From: Platerodrilus igneus
Lineage: Eukaryota; Arthropoda; Insecta; Coleoptera; Lycidae
Length of the DNA stretch: 64,000 bases
Assembly (NCBI GenBank): GCA_036346225.1
Contig: JARFIW010001104.1
Location: forward strand, 11,558,001-11,622,000
Direction of reading: 5' to 3'
Below are positions 21,050-32,779 of the stretch, in pieces (the first letter of the stretch is position 1; the number at the start of each line of letters is the position of its first letter). Made by a program: the position numbers and the translations under genes. Below the pieces are notes generated by a model that was not told where the DNA came from, made no database searches, and saw only the letters and a list, made by a program, of their open reading frames with translations.

Positions 21050-22240
21050 GTACAGTGGTTAAAAACGATTAAAATAGGTCATTTAGCTGTAACGTTAAAA
21101 ATAGATACAGGGAGTCAAGTTAATATATTAAATCTAAATGACTTTAAAAGTTTAGGTATTGACAACAGCGAGTTAGTCAAAACAACTCCTACACTATATT
21201 CATATACAGGTCATAAAATTGTAATATTAGGTAAAATTAATTTACAATGTAGCTTTAAACAAATGCAGAAGTCTTTTGTTTTATGTCTGCCTGTTCATTG
21301 TTGGGCCGTGGTGCTATTAAGGAATTGAAAATAATTAATAATCCTAATGTTAAGAAAAAGTCTATTGAATACCCTGCAGGTGCTGTTGAAATAATTGCGG
21401 AAACTCCAAAATACATACCTAGTGGCATCCAGGAAATTGTGGAGAAACATTCATCTGTGTTTTCGGGTATTGGCTGTGTGAACAGGAGCTATAAAATTAC
21501 ATTAGTTGAAAATACTGTACCTAGTATTTTAGCTGTTAGAAAAATCCCTTTGGACTTAAAACCAAAAGTAAAAAAAAAGCTTGATGAAATGGTTACTGAA
21601 AATATTATAGTACCAATAAGCGAGTCTACAGATTGGGTGAATCCCATTGTTGTAGTTGTAAAGCCAAGTGGTGACATTAGAGTGTGTATGGAGCCTAGGG
21701 CACTAAACGTTTTTATAAAACGTGAAAATTTTCAGATACCCACTCAGGACGTGCTTTTTAGTCAATTAGCTGATACAAAATATTTCTCTTTACTGGATGC
21801 ATCATCTGCATTCTTGCAAATTCCACTTGACGCAGGCAGTTCTAAGTTTTAACAATACATGGCAATGGTCTGCTAATGAAGAAAAATGTTTTGATAAATT
21901 AAAACAATTAGTCACCACAACACCAGTATTGTAATTTTTTAATACTGAAAAAGATACAGTGGTTTCTGTTGATGCTAGTCCCAATAGCTTGGGGGCGGTG
22001 ATCAATCAAGATGGTTGCCTTGTTGAATATGCGTCTGTATTATTAACAGAAACTGATACAGCCATATTGAAAAAAAGCTGCTCGCCATAGTTTTTGGCTG
22101 TGAACACTTAATACACGGTAATAAATTCAAGGTTGAAACTGATCATCGTCCATTATTGGGCATATTAAAAAACCCTTAGATGAGCTTTCCCCTAGAATTC
22201 GTCTACTAAGATATGAGTTTGAAATAACATAAGGAAAACT
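21050..22240 (+). pseudogene. pol: Protease, partial RT and RNase H remnants
   Basis: The protease motif is LKIDTGSQVNILN at about 21095. An open frame at 21283-21852 carries the RT start: YKITLVENTVPSILAVRKIP, WVNPIVVVVKPSGDIRVC and FSLLDASSAFLQIPL. After SSKF the sequence jumps to RNase H (WSANEEKCFDKLKQL; VVSVDASPNSLGAV), so the FGL and YxDD blocks are deleted. Several stops follow. The Asp of RT motif A (LLDASSAF) is still present, but the enzyme is incomplete. Confidence 0.8.
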
Positions 22241-22241
22241 T

Positions 22242-23479
22242 ATGCAGGTTCCTGATACTTTAAGTTGCGACCCAACTCGTGACACATTAAATACTAATTA
22301 TTTAGACACGTATTTACATGTATATTCAATAATATCTACAACACCGGATAATGAGAAACGGTTACTGAGAGCAATCGAGGAAGATCCTGCTTTACAAAAA
22401 GTAAAATTTTACGTCATGAATGGATGGCCTGATAATAAATCAAACGTTCCTCCTATAAAGCTGTTTTGGATAGTAAGAAATTATATTTATCTATACAAAG
22501 GAGTTCTATTTTATCAAAAAAGAATGATAATATCAACTTCACTTCAGGATGAATTTCTTACTTTGTTATATCGGGAACATCAAGGTGTAATTTCCTGTAA
22601 AAAATTAGCTCAAATATCCATCTATTGGCCTGGAATCACAAAAGCAATAGAAAGCGTATTCTTAGCTGTATAACATGTCAGCGTTACTTTTCATCAAACC
22701 CTCGGGAGCCATTGATTCCACATGACCTTCCTGAATTGCCTTGGCAAAAGGTAGGCCTAGATTTCAAATCGCAAATTCACACTTAAAAATGTATTTCAAA
22801 CTCATGGCATATCTCAACAATTATTTTCAGACAATGGTCCACCATTCGATTCCTACGAGTTTGAAAAATTTGCAAAAGATACGATATTACCTTAAAAACT
22901 TCAAGCCCTATATATCCTAGATCAAATGGGATGATCGAAAGAGCCATTCAGACAGTCAAAGGTCTTCTCACCAAAGCCTATCAAAACAACGAGCACCCCC
23001 TTCTTAGTAGTCTTACAGTACAATGCTACTTACCTTCTCCTTGTGTACCGGCTATGGGTCGTATGATTAGAACTTCAATTCCTGTAGTAAAACAGCAATT
23101 AAAGCTCATGTACAGCACAAAAGGCATCAAAAGTAAATTACAAGCAAGACAACATAAACAAGCAATGTACTATAACAGGGGTGTGAAGGATCTTGATAAA
23201 CTTAAACCAGGACAACGCATATTAATGCAAAATAACAAAAGAGACTGGAAACCTGATATCATTACAAAACAATGTGGAGAGCGAGATTACTTGGTTGAGG
23301 TTGTACATGGACAATATCGAAGAAATCGCCAACATCTAAAACCTCTTCAACTTTCCACCACACTACGTTATTCAAGTAACCAAAGAAATGATAACTCAGT
23401 AGAAATATCAATTTCAGAAACACGGATCTCCAATAAATCTTACTGCACACGACTGTTACTAAAAGTGATCGTGTTGTGA
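22242..23479 (+). pseudogene. Integrase remnant
   Basis: The frame 22242-22673 has the tail of RNase H (VPDTLSCDPT) and the integrase zinc region (REHQGVISCKKLAQISIYWPGI). The core is damaged between 22674 and 22920: WQKVGLDFKS is followed by a deletion and a shifted FSDNGPPF-like piece. The frame 22931-23479 resumes at ERAIQTVKGLL and includes the C-terminal KPGQRILMQNNKRDWKP and QYRRNRQHLKPL blocks. The catalytic core is not continuous. Confidence 0.8.
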
Positions 23480-23544
23480 AAGCGCCACTTAAACTAGATT
23501 TATAATATTATTTGTGTAATAATGCTATTTTTTAAGAAAATGCG

Positions 23545-23780
23545 TGTCATGTATTGTATACATGAACCGTAGCATACTCATTACTTATACATAGAGGACT
23601 TGATGTTCTAATGTATGGAAAGATGTCAATTTGACATATGTTTTAGTTATAATTTAATTCGTTAGGAACTAGTTGTAAAAATACACTTAATAAAGTATTT
23701 GGTCTATGTTATAATAGTACGGCTGTTATTAATGTCTGTCAAATAGATATTGTTATAAAACGTTAATATAAAACGTGACA
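23545..23780 (+). repeat. 3' LTR (236 bp)
   Basis: It starts TGTCATGTATTGTATACATG and ends AAAACGTGACA. It is followed directly by the GATAG target duplication. Confidence 0.9.
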
Positions 23781-23785
23781 GATAG

Positions 23786-24595
23786 TTTGTGATGACCTTA
23801 TGATACGTAATCTTCAGCCATGACCCAATTGTATGCGTCTGGAGAGTTTAGGTATGGCGAATGTGAAGGATAAGAGAAGTCTGTAAATCGTGAAATGATG
23901 TTATCTTGAAAATGTTCCTGAATAAATTGTCGAACTGTCGAACGGACCAATAATTTCGTGTACCAAAACTGCAAACCAGACACTCACGTTTGCACTATGT
24001 AAAAGAAACTCTTGAACCTGATTGGGTCTGGTAAAACCCAAAAACCGATTTGTGCGCCGATTCGCATGGCCCGATAAATGATAATGTGCTTCGTCTGAAC
24101 ACCATACATTTTCAAAAAATCAGGATTTTTATACTGTAGCGTCAGCATTCTGGTGCAATATTCTGCTCTACTCTGATAATCTCGAGGATGTAACTGTTGG
24201 TGTACCTGAATCATATACGAAAATACACCCAGCTCCTTCAAGATTCTTTGCAAGGAACTTCTCTTTAAATCAAGTTCCAACGCTGTCTTTAGTTGGATAG
24301 CGTTCGGGTTTTGTAAGATCTGCTCAAAAACACGTTCATGGTTATTGTTGATGTTAACTGTCGGGCGACGACCAGAGTTTCTTTTTCGTTGGCACAATAA
24401 ACTGTCAGTATTTCTGAACTTTTCAATAACTTTCAAAATTACGGAATTATTTGGTGAGCTTTTATTAAACTGTTGGATGAATTGATCACACACGTATCGC
24501 AGACTTGCACCATTGCATCGGCCGATTACGTATGAGCAATAATAATGCTCTACTAAAAACACTTTTTCCTCTCTACTTAACACCATTTCTAACAA
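23786..24595 (-). pseudogene. Mariner-type transposase, N-terminal and catalytic part
   Basis: The frame begins at 24595 with LSREEKVFLVEHYYCSYVIG and FIQQFNKSSPNNSVILKVIEKF, the helix-turn-helix region (DUF4817-like) common in insect mariner-type transposases. A second DNA-binding segment follows, with SGRRPTVN and LKRSSLQRILKELG. The catalytic part is degenerate. VRQFIQEHFQDNIISR and YPSHSPYLNSPD correspond to the region with the second Asp and the SPDLNPLDF block. A stop and a frameshift lie near 23800-23830. The sequence halts at the GATAG duplication and continues at 19744. Confidence 0.8.
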
Positions 24596-25116
24596 TTAGG
24601 CCTTACTAATTAATTGTTTGCGTTTTATTTGACAAGTCTATACAAGTTACCTTGTTTATAACGACGTACGCATAGAGACACTGCCAACTAGTTTCACTAC
24701 TGTTTATTTGGGGCCATACTGTACTACAACTGTATAAATAACATTTTTAATCTTTTAATGTTGTAAATGCACTTCTGGTATATTGCCAAATAGATTTAAG
24801 AAAGTGCGATATTAATATAGTTTCTATAACAACAATGAATTATAATTAAATATTAAAGATGTTTAGTGAAACTGTTTCCTCCTTTCAGTTAAAGAAAATA
24901 TCTTAGAAACTGTAAACTTGCAAAAGCAATTTGTTGAATTACTTTCGCAACTCTAAATTATAAGAATTATGTATCTGTAATACAATCAAAAAATAATCTG
25001 TATGTCATCTTATTTACAGTAATTAATTTATTTGTTCGAATCCAATTTATATTTCATCTTTATTAGTTTTAGATGGTATATACATGCAAGTGTAGGTTAT
25101 GTTTTAATAAAGATGT
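24596..25116. other. No gene seen
   Basis: AT-rich sequence. The first ~120 bases may be the 5' flank of the mariner-type element. I could not pair terminal inverted repeats for it. Confidence 0.4.
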
Positions 25117-25120
25117 AAGT

Positions 25121-25896
25121 TGTTACACTTTATTTGAAGGTTTATCTGGTCGGTAAAACAGTTAACAAAATATTACACTTAGATGGTGGTACATTGAAAT
25201 GGCGATAGATGGCTCTTTAGGCCTGTACTACAGTTACCAAAGTTCAAAAGATACATCGCGCAAGCGCAATGGTTAAAAGCGATGCTACGCCCTGGCGGCC
25301 GGAAACACAAACCCCTTTTACAGGTTTCGCGCGCCAATCACCATGACGTCATCGACAATTTATATTGCGCCATAATTTGTAATATAAAAATTAACAATTA
25401 ACGATAAACGAGAGTCATTTTAACAAAAATTACTACGCAAATTTATTACATTTTTAACACCCAAAAATAAGGCATGCTCCAAATAAAAATACGTAAAAGA
25501 GTACTCACATCAAATCTTCTGCTTCCGCCTGCAATTTCACTCAGTAGGCCTGTAACCACTCATCGAGCTCCTTCTGGAGGAATTAGAGATGGCGTCGACG
25601 CTACCAAATGCGGGCAGAGCAGCTTCGGCTAGCGGCGGTAAACATGGGTCTCTCCATCTACAGATGTGGAGGTCGGTAGGCCCTTCGGTGGCGCAGATTC
25701 TTACCTATGCGGGGTTTGGCGGGAAGAAGGTAGAGGTAGACAAAAAAGATAATTAGGGAAGGAACTACATAGGTAAACCCTAAGATACGTTACCAAAGAT
25801 AGAACGTGCACTACACTTCACGATCCAAGGCAAAATAGCCACGATTCAGGGCGAGAACCGCGAAACTCTCCCCCACTCTTTGTCTACTATTGCCTT
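25121..25896 (-). repeat. LTR1, truncated
   Basis: It matches LTR2 and LTR3 from TGTTACACTT to CTATTGCCTT, with a few substitutions, then jumps directly into integrase sequence. It contains a TGACGTCA (CRE/ATF-type) palindrome near 25342, shared by the other two LTRs. Confidence 0.9.
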
Positions 25897-26447
25897 TTCG
25901 ATGGGGGAAGAGGTCCTAATAAGTCAAGCGATATTAATTGAAAGGGATAAGATACACGTTTAAAGTTACCCATTAAACCAGGGCGAGCATCTTGTGAACT
26001 CTCATGGGAACCACAAATTTTACAGCTTTTAATGTAACGACAAACAGATTGCTTAAGTGTGGGCCAGTAATACAATTCAGATATTTTAGCGAGAGTTTTT
26101 GTAACACCAAAGTGTGCAGCTAAGGGATCGTCGTGACATAATTTGAGCACCTCACTGCGATTTGCAGTGGGCACGACAAGTTTCCATTCAGGTATATTCG
26201 ATATTTTATGTGGGGACGAGGATACAAATTTATACAGTCTATTATTAGTTACACGAAAGGTAGGAAATTTGTCGGGATTATCGGAAACTTTTTTAATCAT
26301 ATTGAGGTACCAGGTATCCAGAATTAAATTTGGAAGGTTAAGAGAGACGACGTCACGAGATAAGGCATCAGGTACGATATTTAATTTGCCAGGCCTATGC
26401 CTAACGTCAAAAGTAAATTGAGATATACGCAAGTTCCATCTTGCCAA
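25887..26447 (-). pseudogene. Truncated RNase H/integrase copy
   Basis: 186 residues correspond to the first part of the frame at 29914-31284. They cover the RNase H end (FDVRHRPGKLNIVPDALSRD), the HHCC zinc region (HFGVTKTLAKISELYYWP, CKICGSH) and the first core strand up to LISLDLLGPLPP. The frame is then cut off by the junction with LTR1. A 3-base GAC insertion adds one residue relative to the other copy. Confidence 0.85.
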
Positions 26448-26990
26448 ACGACCTGCGGGTTATTTTAAATTATTAAGCCAAGTGAAAGCTACAAACATTA
26501 GGTACATTGTCAAAGCAGTAAACGTGACCAGCTCGTAGATCAATTCGAGGGATTTTAAATGTGAAACGTTCATTGTGAATAAAATATTCAAGACACGATA
26601 TATAAGGTATACGATATTAACGGAAATCAAGAAGTTTAACCACAAGGTTTTCTTGTGAAGGTAATTAAGATATTATTAGTTCAATATGTAAATCCCTAAT
26701 GCAGTTTTTAGAATGTAACATAAAGGACAATGTATTTAAATTTAAGGTTAGGAAAACGAACAAAAGTTATATTTTAATAGGTAATTCTGTAATACTGTAT
26801 TTAAAGACATAAGGTAAGGTAAATGCTTATTTGTAATACTTACATGAATAAAAGCATGGTTCCTTAAGTGAGAAAGTTGTTTAAATAACATCTGTTAAAA
26901 CATTGAATGCTTATAACTGAAATTAACATAACCTAAAAACAAAGAAGAAACCCCTAAAGTTCATAACCTCACCACGTTGAAGGCGCCATC

Positions 26991-27940
26991 TGTTACACTT
27001 AATTTGAATGTTTATCTGGTCGGTAAAACAGTTAACAAAATATTACACTTAGATAGTGGTACATTGAAATGGTGATAGATGGCTCTTTAAGGCCTGTACT
27101 ACAGTTACCAAAGTTCAAAAGATACATCGCGCAAGCGCAATGGTTAAAAGCGATGCTACGCCCTGGCGGCCGGAAACACAAACCCCTTTTACAGGTTTCG
27201 CGCGCCAATCACCATGACGTCATCGACAATTTATATTGCGCCATAATTTGTAATATAAAAATTAACAATTAACGATAAACGAGAGTCATTTTAACAAAAA
27301 TTACTACGCAAATTTATTACATTTTTAACACCCAAAAATAAGGCATGCTCCAAATAAAAATACGTAAAAGAGTACTCACATCAAATCTTCTGCTTCCGCC
27401 TGCAATTTCACTCAGTAGGCCTGTAACCACTCATCGAGCTCCTTCTGGAGGAATTAGAGATGGCGTCGACGCTACCAAATGCGGGCAGAGCAGCTTCGGC
27501 TAGCGGCGGTAAACATGGGTCTCTCCATCTACAGATGTGGAGGTCGGTAGGCCCTTCGGTGACGCAGATTCTTACCTATGCGGGGTTTGGCGGGAAGAAG
27601 GTAGAGGTAGACAAAAAAGATAATTAGGGAAGGAACTACATAGGTAAACCCTAAGATACGTTACCAAAGATAGAACGTGCACTACACTTCACGATCCAAG
27701 GCAAAATAGCCACGATTCAGGGCGAGAACCGCGAAACTCTCCCCCACTCTTTGTCTACTATTGCCTTACCCCTATGGGGATAAGCACACTTGCGCAAACT
27801 CACTATTGTGACGTGCCGGAAGCACCGCCCAGTCTATTTAAAAGTTCCGCGTCTCGCGTATTTGAAAATTATGGCGGGAAAACTTCCGTACATTAAAAAC
27901 TAAACTAAAACAATGTTTAAGTGACCCTTGGCACGTAACA
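26991..27940 (-). repeat. LTR2
   Basis: A complete LTR of about 950 bp, nearly identical to LTR3. On its left the sequence reads, on the minus strand, GATGGCGCCTTCAACGTGG. This is the primer-like site of the left internal copy, so LTR2 acts as the 5' LTR of one copy and the 3' LTR of the other. Confidence 0.9.
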
Positions 27941-29913
27941 ATCGCGACAAAGCCACAAAAGAAAAAACTTAAAAAAAGAAAAAGTCTGTTAGCACAGTAA
28001 CAGCTTAAAGTCTAAGTCCTAACTACCCTATATAACCCTAACTTAAAACCTTCAAAATGTTTATATAAGGCGCCACCTGGTTTTTCGACCGATAACACGT
28101 CTACCGAAGTACCAGGAAACGGAATAGGTAGCCCGATAGTCTTTGACTACACTAATTACCGACAGCACAAATTTGTCGGGGAGCATGAAACACTACTTAA
28201 ACTAACACGGGTGCGACAAGTCGCCCAAACTATCTAAACCTATCTAACTAAAGCTAACATAAAAGTTGTTATGCACAAACACACATGAGTGTTGCATCAA
28301 ACTATTCTTCTTTTTGGCAAGAAGTGCCCAAATTTAAAATGTTCATGAGAGTGCGTCACCTTGCACTCTAGCAAATTTTGTTACTGGTACTTTGGTTTTC
28401 TAACGATGCACATTTAAAACTTGTCCATGACATAGTTGTGAATCAACAAATTTACCAAAAGTACCACCTACTAAATCCTTATATGCTAACCTGACAAATT
28501 ACATTTCTAAATTGGGTTAGCTTTTTCACTTAAATTTCAGAGAAAAATAATTCCACGTCTGGTCATATATACCACACGTTAGGACGATAAAAAGATAAGA
28601 TAAGATCTCAAATTGATGTTAAAGATAGTAGATAAGATAATGACATTAAGCTTAAGTTGTTATCCTCAAAGGTAGTGAATAAGATAACGGTATTAAGCTT
28701 TAGTTATTATTTGAGATACTCGATAAGATAACACGATATTAAGTTAAAGTGATTATAAGAGATAGTAGGTAACATGAATTTAAAAAAGTTATTACTAAAG
28801 ATAACCGGTAAGATAACGCAAAATAACTCGAAGTTATTCCTAACGGTAGTCGGTAAGATAACGAGAAATTAAACCGAAATTATTACTAACGGTAATCGGT
28901 AAGATAACGATACTAAACTAAATTATTACCAAAGGTAATCAATAAGATAACGATATTAAACCTAAGGGTATTATCGAAGATAATAAAGAAGACAAAGATA
29001 TTGGCCTAGTTATTACCCAAGACAATGATAACAACAAAAGAGTGGCTCCAAAGAGAACTAGTGCGATCATTTTCCTAACGAGTGCTTCGACTACGATAAG
29101 AAAATCAGACAAAGGTAGACATGACAACTTAAAAGTATCATTACAGATACAAACACACAAAACAAACTGTTTTAAGGTAGTTTTTTAAATCGGTAGCACC
29201 CTAAACACACAAAAATGCCCAATTATAAGCAGTTACATACAGATACACTGTCCCAATATGCTAAAACAACCGAGAGCTTAATAAGATAACAATAAGAAGC
29301 AATAGCATCTCACCACAAAGTTCAATAAAAAATAATGAAAAAAAATGTTTATAAGTTATGTAGATTTAGTAGAAAAAGAAGGGAATAATGATGTAGTATA
29401 ATGTGGGCGACTGCAATAATTCAGAAGAAAAACACATGGAATAGATAATCCTAATTTTTTGCAACTGCGAATATGAACTATTTCTTTCAATGGCATAGGT
29501 CGCGAACACTATGTGAGCCCAAAGAAGAAAGCATTCACTCAACATCAGCTAAAACCAATCATAAAAATTCAATGAGTCATTGCAACCAAAGTTACGACAA
29601 TTACCACACAATTAAACCATATAAGAGAAATACTAAAAACCAAATAATATGTAGTAGGAAAAGTTCAAGGGTTAATCAAGTGAAACGACAGAGTTATATT
29701 GGGGGGTATAGAGAATGAAGTGATATATGAGTAACGGTATGGTCGAGGAAAAGTCAACCAGAAGAAAAAGATAGCTAAGTTAAGGTAAGTAAAGTTAACC
29801 ATGTAAGAAATTGTATATTATATTAGAGAAGGAATAAGTGATTAAAGATACTAATTGATGGTGAAAACAGAAAAGTATTAGGTAAATCGTGAGGAGAATG
29901 GAACGTGAAAAAT
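27941..29913 (-). other. Non-coding 3' internal region of the Gypsy element
   Basis: About 2 kb lies between the integrase stop and LTR2, with no convincing protein. It is long for a 3' untranslated region and could be the decayed site of an env-like frame, but I see no homology that supports that. It holds the minisatellite described separately. Confidence 0.5.
28590..28975. repeat. Degenerate minisatellite, ~55-60 bp units
   Basis: Six to seven units share a core like GGTAATCGGTAAGATAACGA followed by ATTAAACYTAAGTTATTAC. The units toward the right (28800-28960) are the most regular. Confidence 0.75.
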
Positions 29914-31284
29914 TTAATTAGCATTTGGGTCGGCAGAGAATGGCTTAAGGTCTTTAATATGCCACCTGCCTTGGCGTTTTCCTTCAGCATCCTGAAGTTC
30001 GTAGATAAGGGGACTAATGACACGAATGACCTTACAAAGAATGAATTTAGGGGCTAATTTTGAAGAGAATTTCTTAGATGCATCCGATAAGACATAGTTC
30101 TTTTTCCAAACTTGTTCGCCCAAGGCGAAGGAAATATTTCGTTTACGTAAGTTATAGTGGTCCTTGCTCTTTTCGTAAGCTTTTAACAAATTTTTTCTAA
30201 CGTCGTTAAAGATAGAGGGTAATGATTGTTGGTCCTTGTCCCAACGTACTTTATCGTCAAATTCAATTACGTTAGTATCGTCAGGCACTAAACCATAGTA
30301 ACTCCCATCGATTGGGGTATATCTTCCAAAAACAAGAAAAGACGGAGTGAATTGGGTTGCTTCGTGTTTAGATGTACGCAAAGCTTGAGCAATTTCAAAG
30401 ATATGTTCATCCCATGTAGTATGGTCTGAATCAATATAAGACGAGATAGCGGTAATTAACACTCGATTTACTCTCTCGGTAGGGTTTACTTGGGGGTGAT
30501 ATTTTGCGTTAAACCAAATTTTTTGTACTTTGTAACTTTTAACGAAATTCTGAAAATCTTTAGAGATAAATTGTGCACCATTGTCACAAAGGATAATCTG
30601 GGGGACACCAAAGATAAGAAAGACATTCTGTTCTAGGAATTTAATTATTGCTGCGGAGGTAGCTTTACGTAAGGGTTGCACCATAACAAATTTAGAAAAC
30701 CAATCGGTAACCACTAAAAGATATTGATTACCTCTTTTCGATCGGGGAAGAGGTCCTAATAAGTCAAGCGATATTAATTGAAAGGGATAAGATACACGTT
30801 TAAAGTTACCCATTAAACCAGGGCGAGCATCTTGTGAACTCTCATGGGAACCACAAATTTTACAGCTTTTAATGTAACGACAAACAGATTGCTTAAGTGT
30901 GGGCCAGTAATACAATTCAGATATTTTAGCGAGAGTTTTTGTAACACCAAAGTGTGCAGCTAAGGGATCGTCGTGACATAATTTGAGCACCTCACTGCGA
31001 TTTGCAGTGGGCACGACAAGTTTCCATTCAGGTATATTCGATATTTTATGTGGGGACGAGGATACAAATTTATACAGTCTATTATTAGTTACACGAAAGG
31101 TAGGAAATTTGTCGGGATTATCGGAAACTTTTTTAATCATATTGAGGTACCAGGTATCCAGAATTAAATTTGGAAGGTTAAGAGAGACGTCACGAGATAA
31201 GGCATCAGGTACGATATTTAATTTGCCAGGCCTATGCCTAACGTCAAAAGTAAATTGAGATATACGCAAGTTCCATCTTGCCAA
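29914..31284 (-). CDS. RNase H C-terminus and complete integrase
   Basis: This uninterrupted 456-residue frame begins inside the RNase H end (RHRPGKLNIVPDALSRD, residues about 13-30). Integrase follows with an HHCC zinc module (residues about 105-145). The core carries the catalytic acidic triad: Asp in LISLDLLGPL, Asp in ILCDNGAQF, and Glu in NPTERVNR. The C-terminal domain has LGEQVWKKNYVLSDASKKFS and GRWHIKDLKPF. It ends with a stop at 29914. Gag, protease and RT are deleted upstream, so no normal polyprotein can be made, but the integrase segment shows no stop or loss of catalytic residues. The nominal start Met is simply where the frame opens after the deletion. Confidence 0.85.
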   Translation of the reverse strand: MARWNLRISQFTFDVRHRPGKLNIVPDALSRDVSLNLPNLILDTWYLNMIKKVSDNPDKFPTFRVTNNRLYKFVSSSPHKISNIPEWKLVVPTANRSEVLKLCHDDPLAAHFGVTKTLAKISELYYWPTLKQSVCRYIKSCKICGSHESSQDARPGLMGNFKRVSYPFQLISLDLLGPLPRSKRGNQYLLVVTDWFSKFVMVQPLRKATSAAIIKFLEQNVFLIFGVPQIILCDNGAQFISKDFQNFVKSYKVQKIWFNAKYHPQVNPTERVNRVLITAISSYIDSDHTTWDEHIFEIAQALRTSKHEATQFTPSFLVFGRYTPIDGSYYGLVPDDTNVIEFDDKVRWDKDQQSLPSIFNDVRKNLLKAYEKSKDHYNLRKRNISFALGEQVWKKNYVLSDASKKFSSKLAPKFILCKVIRVISPLIYELQDAEGKRQGRWHIKDLKPFSADPNAN

Positions 31285-31803
31285 ACGACCTGCGGGTTAT
31301 TTTAAATTATTAAGCCAAGTGAAAGCTACAAACATTAGGTACATTGTCAAAGCAGTAAACGTGACCAGCTCGTAGATCAATTCGAGGGATTTTAAATGTG
31401 AAACGTTCATTGTGAATAAAATATTCAAGACACGATATATAAGGTATACGATATTAACGGAAATCAAGAAGTTTAACCACAAGGTTTTCTTGTGAAGGTA
31501 ATTAAGATATTATTAGTTCAATATGTAAATCCCTAATGCAGTTTTTAGAATGTAACATAAAGGACAATGTATTTAAATTTAAGGTTAGGAAAACGAACAA
31601 AAGTTATATTTTAATAGGTAATTCTGTAATACTGTATTTAAAGACATAAGGTAAGGTAAATGCTTATTTGTAATACTTACATGAATAAAAGTATGGTTCC
31701 TTAAGTGAGAAAGTTGTTTAAATAACATCTGTTAAAACATTGAATGCTTATAACTGAAATTAACATAACCTAAAAACAAAGAAGAAACCCCTAAAGTTCA
31801 TAA

Positions 31804-31827
31804 CCTCACCACGTTGAAGGCGCCATC
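31804..31827 (-). promoter_or_regulatory. Primer-binding-like site next to LTR3
   Basis: Minus strand: TGGCGCCTTCAACGTGGTGAGG begins two bases after the LTR end. The same site adjoins LTR2 at about 26967-26990. It resembles the TGGCGACC..AACGTGAG site of the element at 720-8547. Confidence 0.65.
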
Positions 31828-32779
31828 TGTTACACTTAATTTGAATGTTTATCTGGTCGGTAAAACAGTTAACAAAATATTACACTTAGATAGTGGTACA
31901 TTGAAATGGTGATAGATGGCTCTTTAAGGCCTGTACTACAGTTACCAAAGTTCAAAAGATACATCGCGCAAGCGCAATGGTTAAAAGCGATGCTACGCCC
32001 TGGCGGCCGGAAACACAAACCCCTTTTACAGGTTTCGCGCGCCAATCACCATGACGTCATCGACAATTTATATTGCGCCATAATTTGTAATATAAAAATT
32101 AACAATTAACGATAAACGAGAGTCATTTTAACAAAAATTACTACGCAAATTTATTACATTTTTAACACCCAAAAATAAGGCATGCTCCAAATAAAAATAC
32201 GTAAAAGAGTACTCACATCAAATCTTCTGCTTCCGCCTGCAATTTCACTCAGTAGGCCTGTAACCACTCATCGAGCTCCTTCTGGAGGAATTAGAGATGG
32301 CGTCGACGCTACCAAATGCGGGCAGAGCAGCTTCGGCTAGCGGCGGTAAACATGGGTCTCTCCATCTACAGATGTGGAGGTCGGTAGGCCCTTCGGTGGC
32401 GCAGATTCTTACCTATGCGGGGTTTGGCGGGAAGAAGGTAGAGGTAGACAAAAAAGATAATTAGGGAAGGAACTACATAGGTAAACCCTAAGATACGTTA
32501 CCAAAGATAGAACGTGCACTACACTTCACGATCCAAGGCAAAATAGCCACGATTCAGGGCGAGAACCGCGAAACTCTCCCCCACTCTTTGTCTACTATTG
32601 CCTTACCCCTATGGGGATAAGCACACTTGCGCAAACTCACTATTGTGACGTGCCGGAAGCACCGCCCAGTCTATTTAAAAAGTTCCCGCGTCTCGCGTAT
32701 TTGAAAATTATGGCGGGAAAACTTCCGTACATTAAAAACTAAACTAAAACAATGTTTAAGTGACCCTTGGCACGTAACA
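31828..32779 (-). repeat. LTR3 (5' LTR of the array)
   Basis: A 952-bp LTR ending GGCACGTAACA and followed by the AAGT duplication. It differs from LTR2 at only a handful of positions (for example GTGGCGCAG against GTGACGCAG). A TTTAAATAGACTGG TATA-like box on the minus strand lies near 32675. Confidence 0.9.

Larger units (their letters stand above)
19750..23780 (+). mobile_element. Gypsy-like LTR element inserted in a mariner-type transposase gene
   Basis: A 4.03-kb element with TGTCATG...GTAACA/GTGACA LTRs (19750-20001 and 23545-23780) is flanked by a perfect 5-bp duplication, GATAG (19745-19749 and 23781-23785). A TGG-starting segment directly after the 5' LTR (20002) is the likely primer site. 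Gag, protease, RT, RNase H and integrase pieces occur in Gypsy order but carry stops and internal deletions. The LTRs differ by about 16 bp in length (a missing AACGTAACTGTTATAAAGCG-type segment) and by some substitutions. Confidence 0.9.
25121..32779 (-). mobile_element. Gypsy-like element in a three-LTR tandem array
   Basis: The order is LTR1 (25121-25896, truncated), internal piece (25897-26990), LTR2 (26991-27940), internal region (27941-31827), LTR3 (31828-32779). The LTRs have TGTTAC...GTAACA ends. A 4-bp duplication, AAGT, flanks the whole array (25117-25120 and 32780-32783). The coding direction is leftward. Each internal region starts with a TGGCGCC primer-like site next to the LTR. 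Gag, protease and RT are missing between the primer site and RNase H/integrase. The copies are almost identical, so the array is young. Confidence 0.85.

Noticed and set aside
27069..27272. 67-residue plus-strand frame repeated at 31906-32109
   Set aside because: It lies in the antisense strand of the Gypsy LTR and recurs only because the LTR does.
28590..28975. Regularly spaced repeats considered as a CRISPR array
   Set aside because: The repeats are degenerate, contiguous units without unique spacers, inside a eukaryotic retrotransposon.
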